The translations under genes were made by a program, and so were the position numbers. A DNA stretch of 30,922 nt, from the NCBI GenBank assembly GCA_002369255.1, contig DFFO01000084.1, positions 22,672 to 53,593 of the forward strand. The letters run 5' to 3'. Of the stretch, positions 25,005 through 30,922 are shown one piece after another. The notes under the pieces are model-generated. The model did no database searches. It worked only from the letters and a program-made list of their open reading frames with translations, and was not told the DNA's origin. Numbering within the stretch: the first letter of the stretch is position 1; each line of letters begins with the position of its first letter. This DNA is from Lachnospiraceae bacterium UBA3774 (lineage in GTDB: Bacteria; Bacillota; Clostridia; Lachnospirales; Lachnospiraceae).

Positions 25005-26348
25005 TTATTTCACAAGAGCGCTTCCGTCATCATTATAGGTGACCGCTTCCTTGATCTCAGTGTTATCATCCAAAAACTTCAGATAATCTTCTTTGCTTTC
25101 AAATGAAGGCTTGAAGTTTTCGGTTATGTGCTTTGCTCTTGCGGCGCCGTCTTTAAGCAGCAGCCAAAGCATTGCAAGCTGGGCTTTTGAGGAATTTTCG
25201 CAGACGTCGGCGGGTTCCTCAAATCCGAAATCTTTTCCATGCGCCGCGCCGTGGGATCCGCCGATAAACGGATGAACGCCGGGCATGAGAGCCGTAATAT
25301 CTCCGAAGTCCGAGCAGCCTGCGCCCCAGTTTTCCGGCATATAGCGGGTTTCCCCGAGCGTCAGCTCCATGGCTTCTTTTGCAACGAGCATCATTTCCGG
25401 ATCATACACTCTGGGAAGATATCCCTGTCTGTCTTCTATGGTAACAGTACATCCCATCGAAACGGCAGCTCCGGCAAGAGCTCTGTTTATTTTCCTGTTT
25501 GCATCTACAATAGCGTCTTTTGTCGCGCCTCTTACATAATATTCAAGAGAAACTCTGTCGGGTATGGCATTTACCGAATCGCCACCGGAGGTTATTATTC
25601 CGTGGACTCTGATATGATCGTCATCGCGGAAGGTCTCTCTTAAGGCATTGATCGCGGAAATGGCATTGTTAGCAGCATAAAATGCGTTTTTGCCTTTGTG
25701 CGGAGCTCCGCCCGCATGTGCCGCGACTCCGTGGAAGACGACGTTTTTCAGCATAAAACCATTGGAGCCTTTTGTGATTTTTCCGGCGTCTTTTCCTATC
25801 CCCGCACTGCTGTGGATCATGATAGCCATATCCGCTTTATCAAGCAGTCCTCTGTAAATAAATTCCTGCTTTCCGCCGAAATACTTTATGATTCCTTTTT
25901 CGGCAAGGTCTTTGCGAAACTCCGTATCTATCAGCTCTTCTGCGGGAACAGCTGCAAGAAGTATCCGGCCGCTCATATCATCGAGCGCACCCGGTTCTTT
26001 CAGCGCGGCGGCTATGCCAAGAAGCGAAGCTGACTGGGCGCAATGTCCACAGGCATGCGCCGCTCCGGTATCAGGATCCGCCATAGGATGAGCCGAGCAA
26101 AAAAGCGCGTCCATTTCACCGAATACCACCACCGTAGGGCCGGGCCTTCCGGTATCGATAAGAGCGGTAAAGCCGGGAATATTCCCCGCTTCCGTCAGCT
26201 CATATCCGAGCTTTTTGTATTTTTCTTTCAGATACGCGTCAGCTTTCCATTCTTTGTATCCGACCTCGGGATTTGCCCACAAATAGTCGAAAGCGTCGCT
26301 TATCAGCTTTTTGTTTTTTGAAACTCCGGAAAGTATTTTTTCAAGCAT
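25005..26348 (-). CDS. M20 family amidohydrolase (peptidase M20D-like, AbgA-like partner)
   Basis: Cytoplasmic metal-dependent hydrolase of 447 aa. Motifs visible are IDTGRPGPTVVVFGEMDAL (64-82), AHACGH with Cys100 and His102, PAEE with Glu137-Glu138, MIHSSAG with its histidine, the dimerisation-domain GVAAHAGG, and GGSHGAAHG with the C-terminal metal histidine. Where classical M20D enzymes have HACGHDGH, this one reads HACGHCAQ; metal-binding positions are kept. It differs clearly from the AbgB-like paralogue at 19817. GAGGAA precedes the ATG. It is followed nine bp later by oppB and preceded by the Fe-S protein at only 18 bp, so no separate promoter fits in between. Substrate is probably an N-acyl or N-aryl amino acid or peptide delivered by the adjacent transporter (inference). 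Confidence 0.83.
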   Translation of the reverse strand: MLEKILSGVSKNKKLISDAFDYLWANPEVGYKEWKADAYLKEKYKKLGYELTEAGNIPGFTALIDTGRPGPTVVVFGEMDALFCSAHPMADPDTGAAHACGHCAQSASLLGIAAALKEPGALDDMSGRILLAAVPAEELIDTEFRKDLAEKGIIKYFGGKQEFIYRGLLDKADMAIMIHSSAGIGKDAGKITKGSNGFMLKNVVFHGVAAHAGGAPHKGKNAFYAANNAISAINALRETFRDDDHIRVHGIITSGGDSVNAIPDRVSLEYYVRGATKDAIVDANRKINRALAGAAVSMGCTVTIEDRQGYLPRVYDPEMMLVAKEAMELTLGETRYMPENWGAGCSDFGDITALMPGVHPFIGGSHGAAHGKDFGFEEPADVCENSSKAQLAMLWLLLKDGAARAKHITENFKPSFESKEDYLKFLDDNTEIKEAVTYNDDGSALVK

Positions 26349-26366
26349 TTGAACTTCCTCAAATAA

Positions 26367-26738
26367 TCATCTTTTTCTGTTCCAAAAACTCTTTTTCTTT
26401 TTTTTAACGGGAGTGGGATCCGTCATGATCTTTTGAAGCGATTCCCTGATCTCCGCGATTTTTTTCTGATCGTCCTGCGAGACGTGGTGGCAGACGCTGT
26501 CATCAACCTCCGCCCTAAGCAGTGCCTCAGCGCACTCACTGCAATTATCAAAACCGCACTCTTTGCAGTTTTTCCCCGGCAGAACGTCTCTTATCTGCCC
26601 GCAGTATTTATTTAACGTTTTCGCTGAAAACCTGCTCCCTATTGCGGCAATAAACAGGCCGTATATCGCTGCAAGCAATATCGATCCGCCTGTTATCACC
26701 AGAACAAATATCAATACATATAACCAAGGATTTGACAT
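26367..26738 (-). CDS. Small membrane-anchored [4Fe-4S] protein with RnfB-type N-terminal motif
   Basis: A 123-residue protein with one N-terminal membrane helix (about 5-33), a cytoplasmic Fe-S segment, and a very basic C-terminus with a run of five lysines. Cys58-x2-Cys61-x4-Cys66-x16-Cys83 in VLPGKNCKECGFDNC exactly fits the FeS domain found near the N-terminus of RnfB and related proteins; Cys46 and Cys69 are extra. Unlike RnfB there is no following ferredoxin domain. The ATG at 26738 with AGGA in front is chosen; an upstream in-frame TTG at 26753 has no ribosome site. It lies 18 bp before the M20 gene, so it may be first in the transport operon. An electron-transfer or sensor role is plausible but not demonstrated. 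Confidence 0.78.
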   Translation of the reverse strand: MSNPWLYVLIFVLVITGGSILLAAIYGLFIAAIGSRFSAKTLNKYCGQIRDVLPGKNCKECGFDNCSECAEALLRAEVDDSVCHHVSQDDQKKIAEIRESLQKIMTDPTPVKKKKKSFWNRKR

Positions 26739-26761
26739 GTTTTTTCCTATCAATCCGTTTC

Positions 26762-26816
26762 AGGCAGACAGCTTCCCCTTGCCGGGGAAGCTTTTGCCTT
26801 GTTTTTTATTTTATTT
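26762..26816 (+). other. Two-part long stem-loop with T-tract on the plus side
   Basis: AGCTTCCCC and GGGGAAGCT make a perfect 9-bp stem with a 5-nt loop, extended by an outer AGGCA/TGCCT stem across a small internal loop. The plus side is followed by TTGTTTTTTATTTTATTT, but the genes here run on the minus strand, where no T-tract follows. It may therefore be an RNA-processing or partial readthrough element between the C40-like gene and the Fe-S gene, or the terminator of an unseen plus-strand RNA. Confidence 0.55.
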
Positions 26817-28841
26817 GGACGCCGTCTTGGTTCCGTTTGTAAACGTAAACTCTTTTACCACAAAAGTATCATCAGTTGCAAGTCTTGCAGTGATAGTGCA
26901 GTCGTAACTTCCGCCGATTTCCATTCCGAGATCCTGAAGAGGAATTGCAAACGCGCCCATATCAAGCTCGTCAACGTAACCGCGGATAACGGTATCCGCA
27001 CCTCCGCCGCCGTCAGAGCCGTCATGCACTCTTCCGAGCGCAGGGTAGATGTTTTTGTCAAAGACTACGTCTCCGTCGGAGTTTTTGATGGTCATGTTTA
27101 CGCAGTCAAGGTAGTAGTTTGACTTTACTTTGCCGGTAACAAGACCGAATTTGTCGTCTCTGCCTCCCTCAAGGTGAGCCTCGGCAGGTTCCATTTCACC
27201 GGTAAGAAGTTCTTCGCAGGTAACAGGGAACGCTCCGATAGAAAGCAGCGAAGCAAACGTATATTTGTAATTGGTTCTCCAGCTGGAGTAAACGTCCTCT
27301 TCCTGATGCGTGGATCCCTGCTCGTGGCAGATCAGATAGCTGTACTGGGCGTCGATCTTTCCGTCCTGATCGCGAACTACTATCGGGTCTTCCGCAGCCA
27401 TTCTGGTATGGCCGCCCGCAGCGATCTTGTACCAGTAAGCGTCGCCTTTTCTCATCTGCGCATAGCATTCAAGAAGCGTATTCTCGTCAACCACGTCGCC
27501 TATAAAATCAGCTGAAACGTCTTTGTCGGTGTAGAGCATTCCTTCCTGCTTGAAGTCGCCTACGGCAACGCATCCGAGATTCATTGCGGGGCACTGACCG
27601 GATACGCGGTGAAAGTCTATGGAATTGCTGACCGTACACCATGCCATAAATACCGAAGAAGAGCAGTCGCTTTGCATATAGCAGTCGTAGCTGTCCATGG
27701 ATTCCTGGTCGTATGCCCAGTCTATGATCACGTTGTCTTCGTCCACCATTTCATAAAAACGGTTCAGAGACGATCCTTTATGTCCGTAAGGGATGCCTAC
27801 ATATGTGTATTCCGGATAAAAGATTCCGTGGCAGGCGGTCAACGAACACGTGCAGTCATGGTAGAGTTTTTCTTTTACGTGCCATACGACGCTGCCCATA
27901 GCATACATCTCGTCAACGACTCTGTCCCTGACCTTCTGGATCTTTTCCGGAAGCGGCTCTCTGCCGTTATCGCGGGTAAGACATTTGGTTACCTGGGAGT
28001 TGGTGTTTGATCCGACAAGATCGGTAAACAGCTTTCCTCCCACGGTGTTTTCAGCGCCTACAAAAGCGCAGGATTTGACTTCGGTTCCGGTTGCGGCTCC
28101 GACCATAAGGCCTGCCGTCTTGCCGTTTGCGTCGGTAACTTTAATGATGCCGTTGTGATCGTCGTTCGTTATGCTTCCGCCTTCGGAAACGCCTGCGATT
28201 CCGCCGACAGTCGCAGACGAAGCGGCGCCTACGGTAATATCAACGTTTGAGATGTTGTTTGTAACGCCTTTTTTGTTTAAGCCTACGATAGCTCCCACGG
28301 CTGCGCCTGAAGCCAGCTTGTCGGCGGTAATGGTTCCCGTTGCGGTGCAGCGGGATACCGACGATTCATTATTTCCGGCAAACACGCCGACGTTCTTTGT
28401 GTTTTCGGTCGTTACGATGGTGACGTTGTCAAAGACCACGTTTTTTATCGTGCCTTTGTTGGTTCCTATAAAGCCCTGGTTTCCGTTTGCGTCAGGCTCC
28501 GATATGGTAAAGTTTGATATCGTGTAGCTTGCTCCGTCAATGGTTCCGGTGAAGTTTTCTATAGGCTTTAACTCAGCCCCTTCAAGGTCGATGTTACGAA
28601 GCACGTTGAACCTGGCTTCCGGATGAAGAGCCATCTGTTCGATACCGACTTTTGAGTGTACCTGATAAACGCCGCCGGCAGGAGTAGTCTCATCTATCGA
28701 ATCGATAATGGCGTTGGGGTCGAAGGCTTCCTTCGACTCGCCGGACGCGCTATCTCCCTCAGAGCCCGGCTGGCCGTCTCCTGAACACGCGCAGGAGAAA
28801 ACAAGTATCATTGCTAATAATAATGCTAAAAATCTTTTCAT
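26811..28841 (-). CDS. Lipoprotein with GLUG-like repeats and NlpC/P60-like (C40-type) domain
   Basis: A 676-residue membrane-anchored exoprotein. The signal MKRFLALLLAMILVF is followed by SCAC; Cys17 or Cys19 would be lipidated. Residues 70-285 form GLUG-like beta-helix repeats (VGVFAGNNESSVSRC, VGAIVGLNKKGV, VGGIAGVSEGGSI). The central domain (about 295-545) matches the C40-like domain of the protein at 3639-4994: Cys393 in QSDCSSSVF, His478 in GGHTRMAAED, His506 in LICHEQGS, plus YTYVGIPYG. The C-terminal beta-sandwich (about 564-676, GKVKSNYYLDCVNMTI ... VVKEFTF) is shared as well. AGGAGG lies ten bases before the ATG at 28841; the frame is open to 28883 but overlaps the upstream gene. 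It follows the anchored beta-helix gene by 19 bp. Activity on peptidoglycan or on surface protein is inference. Confidence 0.7.
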   Translation of the reverse strand: MKRFLALLLAMILVFSCACSGDGQPGSEGDSASGESKEAFDPNAIIDSIDETTPAGGVYQVHSKVGIEQMALHPEARFNVLRNIDLEGAELKPIENFTGTIDGASYTISNFTISEPDANGNQGFIGTNKGTIKNVVFDNVTIVTTENTKNVGVFAGNNESSVSRCTATGTITADKLASGAAVGAIVGLNKKGVTNNISNVDITVGAASSATVGGIAGVSEGGSITNDDHNGIIKVTDANGKTAGLMVGAATGTEVKSCAFVGAENTVGGKLFTDLVGSNTNSQVTKCLTRDNGREPLPEKIQKVRDRVVDEMYAMGSVVWHVKEKLYHDCTCSLTACHGIFYPEYTYVGIPYGHKGSSLNRFYEMVDEDNVIIDWAYDQESMDSYDCYMQSDCSSSVFMAWCTVSNSIDFHRVSGQCPAMNLGCVAVGDFKQEGMLYTDKDVSADFIGDVVDENTLLECYAQMRKGDAYWYKIAAGGHTRMAAEDPIVVRDQDGKIDAQYSYLICHEQGSTHQEEDVYSSWRTNYKYTFASLLSIGAFPVTCEELLTGEMEPAEAHLEGGRDDKFGLVTGKVKSNYYLDCVNMTIKNSDGDVVFDKNIYPALGRVHDGSDGGGGADTVIRGYVDELDMGAFAIPLQDLGMEIGGSYDCTITARLATDDTFVVKEFTFTNGTKTASK

Positions 28842-28860
28842 CTTTGTATTTCCTCCTGAA

Positions 28861-30922
28861 TTATTTTTGTTCCTCGTCCTCACCTTTTTTCTTTTTCTTT
28901 CCGATTATCAGAAGAATGCCTCCGACTATCGCAAGGATCGCAATTCCTGCTCCGACTATGGGAAGAACTATGCCGGCGCCGTTTCCATCCGAGTCTTCTG
29001 TCTCGTCCTCTATCTTCTGAGTAACCGTTACAAACTCGGGATCCGTGAGGGATCTGTCGCCGGCGGTGATGGTATAGACAAGGTCTCCGCCTTCGTAATT
29101 GTATTCACCGTATACCTTGTTTGTCAGAACGCCGTCGGAAATCTCGATTTCTACTCTCGAATCAGGACCCATTCCTTCCTCGCCGACCAGCATAACTGCT
29201 TTCTCGGCCAGGTACATGTCTTTTCCTGTATTGCCGAAGACTTTCATGTTTCCGGACATTCTGATGATGCCCTTTATATATGAGTGATCATCGTAATCGG
29301 AAGAAGCAATGTAGAATGCCGCTCCGTTTCCGCCGGATTTGTTTTCCGTAACGGTGAGATCCTTCATGTCAACGTTTGTTACCATCCATATGCCGCCGCC
29401 CTCAAGGCCTGACTCATTGTTTCTGATAACGTCGCCGTTTAGTTCGGAGAATATACCGGAATTGATGAAGAACCCGCCGCCGTTTTCGCCGGCCTTGTTG
29501 TTTTCTACCGTATTGCCGTTGGTTCTGAAGTACGGCTTCATGAAGACAACATGCGCGCCTATGTTGTAATATGCTTTATATGCGCATACGCCGCCGCCAA
29601 TCTCCGTCGCGGTATTGTTTGTAATGGTACAGCCGTTAAGGTCCATGCTTCCGGTAGAGTAGAGACCGCCGCCGCGTCTGCTTGCGGTATTGTTGTCTAT
29701 TACGGTACCTTTTAGCGTGAGCCATGCGGGTCTGCTGACAAGACCGCCGCCGCCGTCTCTGGCAGTATTCTTTTCGACGAGCGAGCCTTTGTCGTTCCAG
29801 TAGCTGTTCGCGCTCAGGTAGAATCCGCCGCCGTCAAACGAAGCTGTGTTTTCGTATATATGAAGATTTTCGGAATTAAGCGTTGCTCTTCCCTGTACGA
29901 CTACACCGCCGCCGGAAGTCGCAGTATTTCCGTAAATCTGCACATTGCTCATGTTGTACTTGTCAATGTCCATGCGGTCATAGCGGGTCGTGAAGAGAAT
30001 GCCGCCGCCGCTCTTGGTGGACGCGTTGTATCTGATCTCGCCTCCGGTAATGTCTCCCGAGCTGCGAAGCATGTAGACGCCCGCGCCGGTCTTTTCGGAA
30101 GTGTTTTTCTCTATGATACCGCCGGTCATCTTAAGGTAGGTGCCCGTACTCATATACAGACCGCCGCCGCCTGTGGTAACCGCATTTTCGGATATCGTGC
30201 CGCCCGAGAATTCGAAGGTGGTTCCTTCGTGTTCAAATATGAGACCGCCGCCGTGAATAGCTGTGTTTTCGGATACACGACCGCCGCTCATGTAAACGTG
30301 CCCGCTCCACTTTTCTCCGGTCTTGGTATTGGTATTGGCGCTTGCTCTGATACCGCCGCCGTTTTCCTCGGCAGTATTCTTTGTAACAGATACGCCTTTA
30401 AGATAGAGCGTCGCTCCAAGTACCCTGATACCGCCGCCGCTGACTTTGGCACTGTTTTCGGTAATTGTGCCGCCAGACAACGTCGCAACGCCTGTACGCA
30501 GAATGCACATTCCGCCGCCGCTTCCGGTCTTGGCTTCATTTTTGCTGATGGTGCCGCCGGTCATAGTAAGCTTCGTGTCCGTGCTGACATATATTCCGCC
30601 GCCGCTTCCGCCGTCCGAAATATTTCCGGTAATGCTGCCGCCTGAAAGCGTCATGGTAGTGCCTTTTGCTTCAAGAAGCACACCGCCGCCGTTTTTGGCT
30701 TTGTTGCCGGAGATGCGTCCGCTTGACATTTTGATCGTAGAGTTGAAGGTCTGTCCGGTCGCCTTGTCTGTGGTTTTTGCAGCTCTGATACCGCCGCCGT
30801 TTATTCTTGCGGTGTTGCCGGTAATGTTGCCGCCTCTGATATTGAGGGTCGCGCCCATCAGTCTGACTCCGCCGCCGCTGCCAAAGGAGTAGTTGCCGCT
30901 GATAGTGCCGCCTTTAAGATTT
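28861..30922 (-). CDS. Beta-helix surface protein with C-terminal membrane anchor (N-terminus beyond window)
   Basis: The last 687 residues of a larger protein; the frame is open to the right edge. Nearly the whole visible part is short beta-helix rungs of about 20-30 residues of the type SGGTISxNxAxxxGGG, with a GGGIY or GGGV turn in almost every rung, more regular than in the other two beta-helix proteins. The C-terminal end has a linker (TQKIEDETEDSDGNG), one hydrophobic segment of about 25 residues beginning GIVLPIVGAGIAILA, and a tail GKKKKKGEDEEQK, so it is membrane-anchored rather than sorted by an LPXTG signal. No start, signal peptide or ribosome site is visible. It is followed 19 bp later by the C40-like lipoprotein. 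Adhesin or surface-layer role is inferred. Confidence 0.83.
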   Translation of the reverse strand, partial: NLKGGTISGNYSFGSGGGVRLMGATLNIRGGNITGNTARINGGGIRAAKTTDKATGQTFNSTIKMSSGRISGNKAKNGGGVLLEAKGTTMTLSGGSITGNISDGGSGGGIYVSTDTKLTMTGGTISKNEAKTGSGGGMCILRTGVATLSGGTITENSAKVSGGGIRVLGATLYLKGVSVTKNTAEENGGGIRASANTNTKTGEKWSGHVYMSGGRVSENTAIHGGGLIFEHEGTTFEFSGGTISENAVTTGGGGLYMSTGTYLKMTGGIIEKNTSEKTGAGVYMLRSSGDITGGEIRYNASTKSGGGILFTTRYDRMDIDKYNMSNVQIYGNTATSGGGVVVQGRATLNSENLHIYENTASFDGGGFYLSANSYWNDKGSLVEKNTARDGGGGLVSRPAWLTLKGTVIDNNTASRRGGGLYSTGSMDLNGCTITNNTATEIGGGVCAYKAYYNIGAHVVFMKPYFRTNGNTVENNKAGENGGGFFINSGIFSELNGDVIRNNESGLEGGGIWMVTNVDMKDLTVTENKSGGNGAAFYIASSDYDDHSYIKGIIRMSGNMKVFGNTGKDMYLAEKAVMLVGEEGMGPDSRVEIEISDGVLTNKVYGEYNYEGGDLVYTITAGDRSLTDPEFVTVTQKIEDETEDSDGNGAGIVLPIVGAGIAILAIVGGILLIIGKKKKKGEDEEQK

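Noticed and set aside
26739..26753. Upstream TTG start for the Fe-S protein.
   Set aside because: No ribosome site precedes the TTG, while AGGA lies ahead of the ATG at 26738.
13513..30922. LPXTG-type sorting signals in the large surface proteins.
   Set aside because: None of the three ends carries one. Two end in a shared soluble module and one in a membrane helix with a lysine-rich tail.

Overview
The window reads as chromosome of a Gram-positive anaerobe of the class Clostridia, probably a gut or other host-associated lineage. This is inferred from the oxygen-independent haem enzyme HemZ, an RnfB-type Fe-S motif, signal peptides and lipoboxes typical of Firmicutes, strong AGGAGG ribosome binding sites, and C-terminal domains that recur in secreted clostridial proteins. 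No rRNA, tRNA, CRISPR array, transposase or phage gene was seen. Both window edges cut genes: tyrS on the left and a beta-helix surface protein on the right.

Left flank (1-3640). The 5' part of tyrS and the complete hemZ lie on the minus strand. A plus-strand gene for a PD-(D/E)XK-nuclease-like protein follows. Its stop codon runs almost directly into an array of seven exact-length 52-bp tandem repeats.

Surface-protein region (3640-17940). A 2246-residue secreted beta-helix protein made of five stacked modules is followed 13 bp later by a secreted NlpC/P60-like (C40) cysteine-peptidase-type protein. Divergent from them is a neutral-ceramidase-family protein that lacks a signal peptide and the usual catalytic serine. 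A second secreted beta-helix protein (1419 aa, with one InlB-type repeat) follows on the minus strand, with a 43-codon acidic peptide gene behind it. The two giant proteins share a C-terminal module and neither has an LPXTG signal.

Transport operon (18080-26738). Seven tightly packed minus-strand genes encode an M20 amidohydrolase, OppB/C/D/F-type ABC transporter subunits, an AbgB-like M20 amidohydrolase and a lipoprotein family-5 solute-binding protein, ending at a strong terminator. A small membrane-anchored [4Fe-4S] protein sits just upstream. Together they look like an uptake-and-hydrolysis pathway for peptides or N-acylated or p-aminobenzoyl amino acids.

Right flank (26811-30922). A beta-helix protein with a C-terminal membrane anchor is followed 19 bp later by a lipoprotein that carries GLUG-like repeats and the same NlpC/P60-like plus C-terminal domain pair seen at 3639-4994. 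The pairing of a beta-helix surface protein with an immediately downstream C40-like enzyme therefore occurs twice in 31 kb. This repeated module is the best candidate for an undescribed system in the window.
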